Origin: Bacteroidota bacterium
Lineage (GTDB): Bacteria > Bacteroidota > Bacteroidia > Chitinophagales > Chitinophagaceae
Length of the DNA stretch: 41,050 nucleotides
Direction of reading: 5' to 3'
NCBI GenBank assembly: GCA_018970395.1
Contig: JAGWWM010000019.1
Location: 1-41,050 of the forward strand
Of this stretch, positions 1-8,448 are shown piece after piece (the stretch's first letter is position 1; each line of letters starts with the position of its first letter). The notes under the pieces are model-generated. The model made no database searches, was not told the origin of the DNA, and worked only from the letters and a program-made list of their open reading frames with translations. A program made the position numbers and the translations under genes.

Positions 1-34
1 TTTGACATGTTTGTCTAAACAAAAAACTGGGTTT
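1..34 (+). promoter_or_regulatory. Candidate operator/promoter of the restriction operon
   Basis: This is the short leader of the XRE regulator gene. Bases 4-15 contain a small inverted repeat, GACA-N4-TGTC, inside an AT-rich stretch. It may be the site where the regulator next door represses or times its own operon, as controller proteins of restriction-modification systems do. The window starts here, so the rest of the promoter cannot be seen. The call rests only on position and the small palindrome. Confidence 0.35.
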
Positions 35-331
35 ATGAAATCTGTAAACGACATTGGGGGCTATTTGCAAAAACTTCGAAAGGAAAACAAAATGTCATTG
101 AGGGAAGTTGCAGAATATATCGGGATTGATATTTCCTTGCTTAGCAAAATTGAACATGGTGAAAGACAGCTGCAAACCCACATGATTAAACCAATTGCTG
201 AATTGTTCAATTTGAAATACAGGGAACTCCAAATTCAGTTTTTGAATCAAAAAATAGAACAAGAGTTTGGTGGACAACCATACTTAAAAGAATCCCTGGA
301 AAAATATCTTCAAAAAATAGATGCGAAATGA
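35..331 (+). CDS. XRE-family helix-turn-helix regulator
   Basis: A 98-residue cytoplasmic DNA-binding protein. Residues about 8-62 form an XRE/Cro-type helix-turn-helix (LRKENKMSLREVAEYIGID, then LLSKIEHGER), followed by a short helical tail. The ATG at 35 is preferred over an in-frame TTG at 2, because the domain begins only after it. The stop overlaps the hsdM start by four bases (ATGA), so the two are translationally coupled. By position and size it probably controls the restriction operon, like a C protein, but it could regulate other genes of the element. The fold is clear; the target is inferred. Confidence 0.85.
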   Translation: MKSVNDIGGYLQKLRKENKMSLREVAEYIGIDISLLSKIEHGERQLQTHMIKPIAELFNLKYRELQIQFLNQKIEQEFGGQPYLKESLEKYLQKIDAK

Positions 332-2112
332 GCATAAATACACAATCTCTTCAACCAGTCATAAATTTTCTTTTTTCTGTTGCTGATGACGTATTAGTAA
401 ATACGTATCAGAAAGGAAAATATAAGGATGTCATACTGCCAATGGTAGTAATTCGTAGGCTTGATTTGCTTCTTGAGCCAACTAAGGATCAAGTTTTAAA
501 AACCTTTAGTGAATACAAATCAAAACTTCAAAACCTGGATAGTTTGCTTACCAATAGTAAACATGGATCAGGACTTGCATTTTACAATACTTCGAAGTTC
601 ACCCTAAAAAAATTGCTTGATGACCCAAAGAATCTTAGGAGCAATTTTGAAAATTACCTCAACGGATTTTCAGATAATGTACAGGACATCATCAAACAAT
701 TCAAATTCAGAAATGAAATTGAAACTTTAGATGAGGCAGACATCCTCTATTCACTAATCGAAAAATTCTGTTCACCAAAAGTGGAGCTTCACCCTGATAA
801 ATTACCTCCATTGGCTATGGGTTATGTGTATGAAGATTTGGTTAGACGGTTTAATGAAGAAAATAATGAAGAAGCCGGGGAGCACTTTACCCCAAGAGAA
901 ATTATTGATTTAATGACTCATCTAATCTTCTTGCCTGTAAAAGACAAAATCAAACAGGGAACCTATCTTCTCTATGATCCATGTGTCGGAAGTGGCGGAA
1001 TGCTCACCATTGCAAAAAACTTTTTACTCAATCCAGACGGTTTAGTAAAAAGCAATGCTACTGTTCATCTATACGGCCAGGAAAGCACTCCTTTTATATA
1101 CGCTACATGCAAAAGTGATATGCTCATTAAGGGCGAAGATCCCGATAAAATTGCCTATGGCAGTACCTTGAGCGCTTATGGCTTTGAGAAGGATTTGAAG
1201 TTTGACTTCATGCTCACAAATCCTCCCTACGGAAAAACATGGGCTCCAGACAAAAAAGCGTTGGGTGTTGGGCCTAAAGGAGCCATTATCGATAAGCGTT
1301 TTATGCTTAAAGGCAGCTATAAAGAAGAGGCTGTTACCAGTCGGGTGAATGATGGACAGCTAATGTTTGTGTTACACATGTTGAGCAAAATGAAAGATAC
1401 TGAACTCGGAAGCAGAATTGCTTCAGTCCATAACGGGTCTGCTTTGTTCACCGGTGATGCTGGACAGGGTGAAAGTGAAATCAGAAAATACATAATTGAG
1501 AATGATTTTCTCGAGGGCATTATTGCTCTTCCGAATGATATGTTCTATAATACCGGAATACCGACATACATCTTTTTAATTACTAACAGAAAATCTAAAC
1601 AACGGAAAGGAAAGATTCAACTTATCAACGCTACTTCAGATAAGTTTTATAGCAAGATGCGTAAGCCGTTAGGCAAGAAACGAGTAGAGTTTTTACCTGA
1701 ACATGTTGCAGAAATAGAGAAAATGTATTTGAATTTTGAAGATAATGAGTTTAGTAAAATATTTGATAATGCGGACTTCGGCTATACTCAAATCACTGTT
1801 AACCGAGCACTAAAAGATGATAAAGGAGAAATGATAAAAGACAATAAAGGGAAACCTAAAGCCGACCCGAAATTAAAAGACACTGAAAATATTCCTTTGA
1901 AGGAGGATATTCAGGAGTTTTTTGAACGCGAGGTTTTACCGTTTGCACCGGATGCATGGTGGGATAAAAAGGATACTAAAATTGGATATGAAATCAATTT
2001 TGCCAAATATTTCTATAAACACCAGCCGCCAAGAAGCCTGGCCGAAATTGCTAAAGATATATTTGCTGTTGAGCAGGAAACCGATGGTTTATTAAAGGAA
2101 ATAATTGAATAA
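328..2112 (+). CDS. hsdM: Type I restriction-modification methyltransferase subunit
   Basis: HsdM subunit, 594 residues, which transfers a methyl group from S-adenosylmethionine to adenine N6 as part of the HsdM2S complex. An HsdM N-terminal helical domain occupies roughly residues 5-165. The Rossmann methyltransferase core follows, with the SAM-binding motif I DPCVGSGG near residue 236 and the catalytic motif IV NPPYG near 298. The phrase EHFTPREIIDLM just before the core is typical of the family. It starts inside the XRE gene, and its TAA shares a base with the next ATG. The length is slightly above the usual 500-550 residues because of an acidic and lysine-rich C-terminal region. Nothing suggests inactivation. 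Confidence 0.96.
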   Translation: MSINTQSLQPVINFLFSVADDVLVNTYQKGKYKDVILPMVVIRRLDLLLEPTKDQVLKTFSEYKSKLQNLDSLLTNSKHGSGLAFYNTSKFTLKKLLDDPKNLRSNFENYLNGFSDNVQDIIKQFKFRNEIETLDEADILYSLIEKFCSPKVELHPDKLPPLAMGYVYEDLVRRFNEENNEEAGEHFTPREIIDLMTHLIFLPVKDKIKQGTYLLYDPCVGSGGMLTIAKNFLLNPDGLVKSNATVHLYGQESTPFIYATCKSDMLIKGEDPDKIAYGSTLSAYGFEKDLKFDFMLTNPPYGKTWAPDKKALGVGPKGAIIDKRFMLKGSYKEEAVTSRVNDGQLMFVLHMLSKMKDTELGSRIASVHNGSALFTGDAGQGESEIRKYIIENDFLEGIIALPNDMFYNTGIPTYIFLITNRKSKQRKGKIQLINATSDKFYSKMRKPLGKKRVEFLPEHVAEIEKMYLNFEDNEFSKIFDNADFGYTQITVNRALKDDKGEMIKDNKGKPKADPKLKDTENIPLKEDIQEFFEREVLPFAPDAWWDKKDTKIGYEINFAKYFYKHQPPRSLAEIAKDIFAVEQETDGLLKEIIE

Positions 2113-3983
2113 TGGAAAACGCAAAAGAACTACTTGAAAAATTGAATTTAAGCGATGAGTGTACAACTATTGAAGCAAAAAAAGGCACTGCTATTCATCG
2201 TTCTGTTTTAGAAACAGTCTGTGCTTTTGCCAATGAGCCGGGTCTTGGAGGCGGGAATATTCTTTTAGGTGTACAAAGAGAAGAAAATTTATTATTCCCA
2301 TCATATATAGTTTGCGGAGTTGAAAATCCGGATAAACTTCAGCTGGATTTAAGTACACAATGCGCCGATATATTCAACCAACCTGTAAGACCGGAAATTA
2401 TCGTAGAAAATATCGGTGGTAAAAATGTCATAAATGTATTTGTGCCGGAATTACAGCAATCTCAAAAACCGGTATATTTCAAATCAGAAGGTTTACCTAA
2501 AGGAGCTTTTCGTCGCATTGGCTCAAGCGATCAGCGTTGTACTGATGATGACTTGTTTGTCTTTTTTAATAAGGAAGATAGCCTTGATAGCACTATTATA
2601 AAAGATACATCTCTGGATGATGTGAGTGAAGAGGCTGTTCAATTGTATCGTAATCTTCGTAGTAAAGTAAACCCATACGCTGAAGAACTACAATATGACG
2701 ATATTGAATTATTACAATCCTTAGGTTGTATAAAGAAGGAAAATGCCACATGGTATTTAACCTATGCCGGTTTATTAGTTTTTGGGAAAAGGCAATCGCA
2801 CAGACGTTTATTACCAATGGTACGCGTGGATTATATAAGAGTACCCGGCAATGAATGGGTAGAAAATCCTGAAAAAAGATTTACAACTATTGATATGCGG
2901 GGTCCATTGATAGAATTGGTTTCACGAGCTTTTAATGCAATTGCAGATGATCTGCCCAAAGGGTTTCTATTGCCGGAAGGTGAAATTCAAGCGGACTCAA
3001 TCGGATTACCTTCAAAAGTGCTTCGAGAGGCGATTGTGAATGCGTTTATACATCGAACTTACAGAGAGAATCAGCCCATACAAATTATTAGATATGGTAA
3101 TCGCTTAGAAATAAAAAATCCGGGTTTTTCTCTAAAACCGGAAGATCAATTAGGGGAACCCGGCTCTAGAAATCGTAACCCTTTTATTGCAGCCATCTTT
3201 CACGAAACCAACCTTGCAGAAACCAAAGGCAGCGGTATCCGTACCATGCGTTCATTAATGGAAAAGGCAGAGTTAATGCCTCCTACTTTTGAGAGTGACC
3301 ATACAAATAATCAATTTACAACCCGTTTACTATTACACCATTTCTTAAATGAATCAGATTTAAAGTGGCTGATTCAGTTTAATTCTTTTGAATTGACAGA
3401 TACACAAAAAAGAGCATTGATATTCTTGCGCGAGGTTGGCGCTTTGGATAATGCCACTCATCGCCAGTTAAACGGCTTGGACGTGTTAAGAGCCAGTTCA
3501 GATTTAAGAGGACTCAGAGACAAGGATATTGTATTACAAAAAGGAAAAGGACGATCTACCTATTACATTGCCAACCCCGATCTCACCTTATGGGCGGCAG
3601 GTATTGATAGTGCACCAGTTAAATCTGAACTATCTGTGGATTTTACAGCACCAGTTGAAGAGCTTAGTGCACCAGTAGAGGATCTTAGTGCACCAGTTGA
3701 TCAAGCTTTAGTGCACCAGTTGCCTAAGGAACTGCTAAATATGGTGGAAGCGCTGCCGGTTAGGGTTTCGGATCCTACAATAATGCAGGAGGTGATTTTA
3801 CAACTTTGCGCTTGGAAGCCGTTAAAATCTTCCGAAATGGTCGGTATTTTGGGGCGTAGTGAAAAGTATCTTTTAAGGAATTTTATTTCACCTCTTCGGG
3901 AAGAGGGTAAATTGGAATACACACATCCGGAAATGCCGAACCACCCGCAGCAGGCCTATAAAACTGTGAAAAACTATGGTTAA
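2112..3983 (+). CDS. AlbA_2 / RecG-like putative ATP-binding DNA-binding protein
   Basis: A 623-residue protein of the kind often encoded inside type I restriction loci. The N-terminal third (about residues 10-150) is a Schlafen AlbA_2-type domain (TIEAKKGTAIHRSVLETVCA, GGGNILLGV). Residues about 295-400 match the HATPase_c_4 region of so-called RecG-like proteins (LREAIVNAFIHRTYRENQP, then ETKGSGIRTM). A linker with APVE-type repeats (about 500-537) leads to C-terminal winged-helix-like segments. It is not the real RecG helicase, since no helicase motifs are present. It starts on the last base of the hsdM stop and overlaps hsdS by eight bases. A regulatory or accessory role in the restriction system is inferred; its biochemical activity is unknown. 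Confidence 0.85.
   Translation: MENAKELLEKLNLSDECTTIEAKKGTAIHRSVLETVCAFANEPGLGGGNILLGVQREENLLFPSYIVCGVENPDKLQLDLSTQCADIFNQPVRPEIIVENIGGKNVINVFVPELQQSQKPVYFKSEGLPKGAFRRIGSSDQRCTDDDLFVFFNKEDSLDSTIIKDTSLDDVSEEAVQLYRNLRSKVNPYAEELQYDDIELLQSLGCIKKENATWYLTYAGLLVFGKRQSHRRLLPMVRVDYIRVPGNEWVENPEKRFTTIDMRGPLIELVSRAFNAIADDLPKGFLLPEGEIQADSIGLPSKVLREAIVNAFIHRTYRENQPIQIIRYGNRLEIKNPGFSLKPEDQLGEPGSRNRNPFIAAIFHETNLAETKGSGIRTMRSLMEKAELMPPTFESDHTNNQFTTRLLLHHFLNESDLKWLIQFNSFELTDTQKRALIFLREVGALDNATHRQLNGLDVLRASSDLRGLRDKDIVLQKGKGRSTYYIANPDLTLWAAGIDSAPVKSELSVDFTAPVEELSAPVEDLSAPVDQALVHQLPKELLNMVEALPVRVSDPTIMQEVILQLCAWKPLKSSEMVGILGRSEKYLLRNFISPLREEGKLEYTHPEMPNHPQQAYKTVKNYG
3609..3721 (+). repeat. Tandem AGTGCACCAGT repeats inside the AlbA_2 gene
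   Basis: Five copies of a short unit close to AGTGCACCAGTT begin near 3609, 3645, 3666, 3687 and 3710. The first four encode APV in the same frame, giving the pattern SAPVExL. The last lies two bases out of phase and is read as VHQL. Spacing is 36, 21, 21 and 23 bases. The out-of-frame copy suggests that the array grew at the DNA level. Comparable APV or DQV repeats are known from memory in other proteins of this family. Confidence 0.75.
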
Positions 3984-5286
3984 AACATTAGAAAATACAA
4001 AGGCCGCATGGCTTGGTAATTTTCCTGATCACTGGGAAGTATTACGCATAAAAAATCTGTTTCAGGAAATGGACAGCCGAAGCGAAACAGGCAGCGAAGA
4101 ACTGCTTTCGGTTTCGCATTATACTGGCGTAACATTGAAGCGGGAAAGTTTGGAAAACGAAGACGACCACCTGACCAATGCCGAAAGTTTGGTGGGTTAT
4201 AAATTGGTGCAACAAGGCGATTTGGTTATCAATATCATGTTGGCTTGGAATGGAAGTTTGGGCATTTCACCATTTAATGGAATAACAAGTCCAGCCTATT
4301 GTGTTTACCGAGTTAAAGGCGGCAATAACCCTGAATATTTTGGCTACTTGTTTAGTACTAATTTGTTTAAAGCAGAGTTTCGCAGACATAGCACAGGCAT
4401 TATTGATAGCCGTTTACGATTATACTCCGATAAGTTTTTCAGCATTTTTACCGTATTGCCGCCTAAAGACGAGCAAGACGAAATTGTTCAATATATCAAA
4501 GCACAAGAAGAAAAGATAAACTTATTTATTCAAAAGAAACTACGGTTTATTGAGTTGTTGAAGGAACAAAAGCAAATTGTAATACATCAGTTAGTTACAA
4601 AAGGAATAAATGAGAATGTAGAATTAATTAGCAGCAAAGTTGAATGGCTAGGTGATATTCCCGCACATTGGGAAATAAGACGATTAAAAGAGTGTATAAT
4701 TGGAAAACTAAAGTATGGAGCAAATGAAAGTGGAGAGGAATACAATCCTAATTGGTACCGTTACATTAGAATTACAGATTTTAGTTTGGATGGAAAGTTG
4801 TCAGATGAAAATAAGCTTTCTTTGTCTCCAGAAATTGGAGCAGAATATGAATTGCAAGAAGGAGATATTCTCTTTGCAAGAAGCGGTGCAACTGTCGGAA
4901 AAACATTTCAATTTCATTTTGTAAGTGAAGAAGAAAAATATTGCTATGCAGGGTATTTAATAAAAGCTATCCCTGATGAAAATATCATACTTTCTGATTT
5001 CCTTTTTAATTATACAAGCTCAAGGGCTTTTGAAAATTGGAAAAACTCAATTTTTAATAAGGCGACAATTGAAAATATCGGAGCTGATAAATACTCTGTG
5101 TTGAAAATCCCAATTCCACCTATCGAAGAACAAAAACTAATCGTATCACAGATAAAAACCGAAACCGCCACCATAGACACAGCCATATCCAAAGCCGAAC
5201 GGGAAATTGAACTTATTCGGGAATACAAAGAAGCCATGATAGCTGAGGCGGTGATGGGGAAAAGAAATCTTAAATTTGCACATTAA
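3976..5286 (+). CDS. hsdS: Type I restriction-modification specificity subunit
   Basis: HsdS, 436 residues, which sets the DNA target of both modification and restriction. It has the classical pseudo-duplicated layout. The first target-recognition domain (about 1-155, opening WLGNFPDHWEVLRIKNLF) is followed by a conserved helical spacer (LPPKDEQDEIVQYI). The second recognition domain (about 216-375, opening EWLGDIPAHWEIRRLKE) is followed by another spacer (IPPIEEQKLIVSQI). Both halves look complete, so the target should be bipartite. It overlaps the preceding gene by eight bases. The target sequence cannot be read from the protein alone. No inverted second hsdS copy is present in the window, so phase variation by inversion is not indicated. 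Confidence 0.95.
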   Translation: MVKTLENTKAAWLGNFPDHWEVLRIKNLFQEMDSRSETGSEELLSVSHYTGVTLKRESLENEDDHLTNAESLVGYKLVQQGDLVINIMLAWNGSLGISPFNGITSPAYCVYRVKGGNNPEYFGYLFSTNLFKAEFRRHSTGIIDSRLRLYSDKFFSIFTVLPPKDEQDEIVQYIKAQEEKINLFIQKKLRFIELLKEQKQIVIHQLVTKGINENVELISSKVEWLGDIPAHWEIRRLKECIIGKLKYGANESGEEYNPNWYRYIRITDFSLDGKLSDENKLSLSPEIGAEYELQEGDILFARSGATVGKTFQFHFVSEEEKYCYAGYLIKAIPDENIILSDFLFNYTSSRAFENWKNSIFNKATIENIGADKYSVLKIPIPPIEEQKLIVSQIKTETATIDTAISKAEREIELIREYKEAMIAEAVMGKRNLKFAH

Positions 5287-5297
5287 TAAATTGAATA

Positions 5298-6443
5298 ATG
5301 CAAGACGAAAATAATAATATAGTGATCGAGCCTCAGGTGGAATATGAGGATGTTAATGGCAATTCAGTAATGGAAAAGCCATTTGACCCAACTTTGATTA
5401 AAATAGAAACCAAAACTCCTTCACTTGATACGCTCATTAAAAGAATAAAAAGTAAGAGTGTTCAATTAAATACGGAAACGTATTTTCAAAGAAAAGATGA
5501 CTTATGGGATAAAACAAAGCAGAGTAGATTAATTGAATCAATATTAATCCGTTTCCCGCTTCCTGCGTTTTTCTTTGATGCTACGGATGATAATAGCTGG
5601 CTTGTTGTAGATGGCTTGCAAAGATTGAGTAGTATCAGGAATTTTGTTGTTGATAAAAGTCAGCCTCTAACTAATCTTGAGTTTTTAACTCATCTTAATG
5701 GAAGCTATTGGGATGAGTTACCTGAAAATCTTCAAAGATTAATCGAAGAAGCTCAAGTTGTTATTTATAAAATCTTGCCAGGTACTCCTATTGATGTAAA
5801 ATTCAATATTTTCAAAAGGATTAATACAGGTGGTCTTGTGCTTGAACCTCAGGAAATTCGACATGCCTTATTTCAAGGCAAGCCAGCAGCTTTTATGTAT
5901 GAGTTAGCAAATAGTGAAGAATTTAAAAAAGTAACAGAAAATAAAATTGCGTCAAACAGAATGTTAGACCGCGATTTTGTTAACAGATTTTTGGCATTTT
6001 ATTTATTAGGAGTAGAAAAATATGGAACAAAAGAATTCGGTTTAGATTTAGATTCATTTATGAGTAATGCTATGGCAGCATTATATACGAAAACTGATAT
6101 TGAATTAAGCAAAATCAAGTTAGATTTTAACAATGCAATGAAGTTAGCGAAAAGTATATTTAACAAAGAGGCATTTAGAAAAGTAAGAGGAAATTATGAA
6201 AAGTTACCACCTATCAATAAAGCAATATTTGATTGCATAGCTACTCAGTTTGCCTTGTTGGACGATGAAGAATCAGCAAAACTTTTAACTAATGGGAAAT
6301 TGTTCAAAGAATTATTGAGTAAAGAATTGGCAACAAATAATGATTTTTTTATGTCTGTCTCAAATGCAACAGGCGATAAAGGAAGAGCAACTCTCAGGCA
6401 TAGCAAAGTGAAAGAACTTATATTAAAAGCAATTAAAGATTAG
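5298..6443 (+). CDS. DUF262 domain protein (GmrSD/ParB-like fold), first gene of an inserted trio
   Basis: A 381-residue protein with the DUF262 signature VVDGLQRLSSIR near residues 103-114, preceded by QSRLIESILIRFPLPAFFFD. The motif is typical of the ParB/sulfiredoxin-like nucleotidase fold found in GmrS of the GmrSD type IV enzyme and in several anti-phage systems. The FKRINTGG segment is also characteristic. No HNH-type DUF1524 nuclease domain follows, so it is not a whole GmrSD. It lies eleven bases after hsdS and three bases before the ATPase gene, so it should be co-transcribed with both. A role in NTP-dependent sensing or effector control within a three-gene defence module is inferred. 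Confidence 0.85.
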   Translation: MQDENNNIVIEPQVEYEDVNGNSVMEKPFDPTLIKIETKTPSLDTLIKRIKSKSVQLNTETYFQRKDDLWDKTKQSRLIESILIRFPLPAFFFDATDDNSWLVVDGLQRLSSIRNFVVDKSQPLTNLEFLTHLNGSYWDELPENLQRLIEEAQVVIYKILPGTPIDVKFNIFKRINTGGLVLEPQEIRHALFQGKPAAFMYELANSEEFKKVTENKIASNRMLDRDFVNRFLAFYLLGVEKYGTKEFGLDLDSFMSNAMAALYTKTDIELSKIKLDFNNAMKLAKSIFNKEAFRKVRGNYEKLPPINKAIFDCIATQFALLDDEESAKLLTNGKLFKELLSKELATNNDFFMSVSNATGDKGRATLRHSKVKELILKAIKD

Positions 6444-6446
6444 ATT

Positions 6447-7604
6447 ATGATAAAGAGTATAGAAATAAAGAATTTTAAGTCCATAAAATCGAAATACTTC
6501 AAACTAAGGAATTTAAATGTTTTGTTGGGTTTAAATGGACAGGGTAAATCCTCTTTCATACAGTCATTGCTAATACTGCGACAATCAGGCGATAGTTTGA
6601 AAAGAGGTGTATTGCAGCTGAACGGCAACGAGTTTAACATAGGCACTACCAAAGATGCATTGTACCAGTACACAGGCAAGAACGAGAACCTTTCAATTGC
6701 ATTGGCATTTGATGATAAAGAGCCATATCTGATGAATTTTGATTACACCATCGGTTCAGATGTGTTTAATCAAACCAATAAGCAAACAGATATTTATGGA
6801 GAAGCAAAAAGCAACTTTGATAGCAACCAACCTTTGTTTGCAAACAATTTTCAATATCTTAATGCAAATCGTATTGAGCCACAGTCTATACACAAGAAAA
6901 GCTATACAAGTGTTGTAACGATGAACAACATAGGTTCTCTGGGTGAATATACAGTTGACTATCTTGAAACAAGAGGCGATGATGATATTGAATTTGAAAA
7001 TTGTATTCATGAAAAAACAATAAGTTCAAGAAACAATCAGGGGGTAGAGATTAAAGATAAACGACTTAAAAATCAGGTGAACTTATGGATGAGTGAAATT
7101 TCACCAGATGTAAGTATCAGGACAACTAACGTATCATCAGATATTGTTAAACTAGAGTATGAATTTGAACAGCCTACTTATGGCAAGACAATGGTTTTTA
7201 AGCCTGAAAACGTTGGCTTCGGTATTTCTTATTCTTTGCACGTAATAGTTGCTTTATTGAAAGCTAAGTCAGGCGACTTAGTTATAATAGAAAACCCCGA
7301 AAGCCATATACACCCGAGAGGGCAAGCTGAATTAGGAAAGTTAATTGCCTTGGTGGCACAAAACGATGTACAGGTAATAATTGAAACTCATAGCGACCAT
7401 ATTTTAAATGGAATTAGGGTTGGAGTAAAAGAAAATCCAGTCTTAAAGGATAGAACTCAATTATTTTATTTCAAGAAAGTTGTAATACCAACAGAGCAAT
7501 ATTCAATGATTACAAACATAGAAATTGATAAGAATGGAACACTGAGCGACTATCCTGATAATTTATTGACTGAATGGAGTAACCAACTTTCAAAATTAAT
7601 TTAA
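6447..7604 (+). CDS. AAA/ABC-type ATPase of the DUF3696 kind
   Basis: A 385-residue SMC/RecF-like ATPase. Walker A is GLNGQGKSS at about residues 28-36, after IEIKNFKSIKSKYFKL. A signature-like region (FGISYSLHVIVALLKAKSGD) precedes Walker B (LVIIENPESHIHP, about 278-290), and the ETHSDHIL switch histidine follows near residue 312. The C-terminal segment with VPTEQYSMITNIEID and GTLSDYPDNLL resembles the DUF3696 tail seen in OLD-like and defence ATPases. There is no TOPRIM nuclease domain, so it is not a full OLD nuclease. The tight spacing on both sides points to a joint complex with the DUF262 protein and the following unknown protein. Confidence 0.85.
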   Translation: MIKSIEIKNFKSIKSKYFKLRNLNVLLGLNGQGKSSFIQSLLILRQSGDSLKRGVLQLNGNEFNIGTTKDALYQYTGKNENLSIALAFDDKEPYLMNFDYTIGSDVFNQTNKQTDIYGEAKSNFDSNQPLFANNFQYLNANRIEPQSIHKKSYTSVVTMNNIGSLGEYTVDYLETRGDDDIEFENCIHEKTISSRNNQGVEIKDKRLKNQVNLWMSEISPDVSIRTTNVSSDIVKLEYEFEQPTYGKTMVFKPENVGFGISYSLHVIVALLKAKSGDLVIIENPESHIHPRGQAELGKLIALVAQNDVQVIIETHSDHILNGIRVGVKENPVLKDRTQLFYFKKVVIPTEQYSMITNIEIDKNGTLSDYPDNLLTEWSNQLSKLI

Positions 7605-7606
7605 GC

Positions 7607-8446
7607 ATGGAGTTAATGTATAACGAGTTGAGTATTGATGCACATTCGGCAGATAGGTTTGCTGCAAATAGTAAAATGCAATTGTTTTCTGAAACAGTTG
7701 CGGAAGCAAGGCAAAAAGGATTTCGTAATGTAAGGTCGCATCATGCCTCGCATCAAATTCAGCTATCCGCTGATTATACTTTATATGATTGGTTGAATAA
7801 TAAGGATGTTCCTGAAATACTCAGGAATAATATGTATGGTATGCTTGTGCTTCCCTTCATAAAAGATGAGGACGAAGAGGTGGCAGCACACTATGTTGCT
7901 TCGGACTATTATTTTGAGGACGCACCCAATGGAATTACAAAAATAAGTTGTGCAGGTTTGGCAGCAGCATATTTGTACGAAACACTTAGTGTAAGCCTTC
8001 AAAGCAGTCCTGCTTGGACAAAAAATTTACTTGATATTACGGTTGAGACAAACGGAACAAGCTCAACAGAAAAGGTTAACAATGTTTTTTCAAAAGCATG
8101 TTTTGACTTACCTGCAATAAGCAATGCAGTTGAAAATCTTGGAGAATTAGACTTGCAGGAAACAGCAATTGCAGTAAAAGATAAGCAAATTCACTTGACT
8201 TCACATCACGGGCAACAGGAATTAAAAGCACTATGGAAGAAATTAAAGAACAGCCCTTATGTAACAGAAGGGTTATCCATTGAGTGGGGAGGCAAAAGAT
8301 TTATTCGTAAAACTTATGCAAATGGACAAATTGAAATTGTTGATACTAGTACTGATGAAGGTTATGCTTTGTTGATAACTACAACGGGAAGGAATTTGAG
8401 AGAGACTGATGCCATTGCAGAAATATTAAAAGAAAGATATTCTTAG
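7607..8446 (+). CDS. Unrecognised protein, third gene of the DUF262/DUF3696 trio
   Basis: A soluble, acidic protein of 279 residues that I do not recognise. There is no signal peptide or membrane segment, and the composition is mixed alpha/beta. Two ATGs lie close together (7607 and 7616); the second, giving MYNELSIDAHS, could be the real start. It follows the ATPase by two bases and precedes hsdR by two bases, so it is translated from the same message. A block rich in His and Ser (RSHHASHQIQLSADYTL) near residues 44-60 and a TSHHGQQELKALW stretch near 190 are the most distinctive parts. It may be the effector or the target-recognition partner of the DUF3696 ATPase. This is inference from gene order only. 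Confidence 0.75.
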   Translation: MELMYNELSIDAHSADRFAANSKMQLFSETVAEARQKGFRNVRSHHASHQIQLSADYTLYDWLNNKDVPEILRNNMYGMLVLPFIKDEDEEVAAHYVASDYYFEDAPNGITKISCAGLAAAYLYETLSVSLQSSPAWTKNLLDITVETNGTSSTEKVNNVFSKACFDLPAISNAVENLGELDLQETAIAVKDKQIHLTSHHGQQELKALWKKLKNSPYVTEGLSIEWGGKRFIRKTYANGQIEIVDTSTDEGYALLITTTGRNLRETDAIAEILKERYS

Positions 8447-8448
8447 CA

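Noticed and set aside
3609-3721. CRISPR-like array
   Set aside because: Units are 21-36 bases apart, lie within a coding frame and have no spacers of uniform size; no cas genes are in the window.
2112-3983. True RecG helicase
   Set aside because: No helicase motifs are present; the RecG name comes from the shared C-terminal region only.
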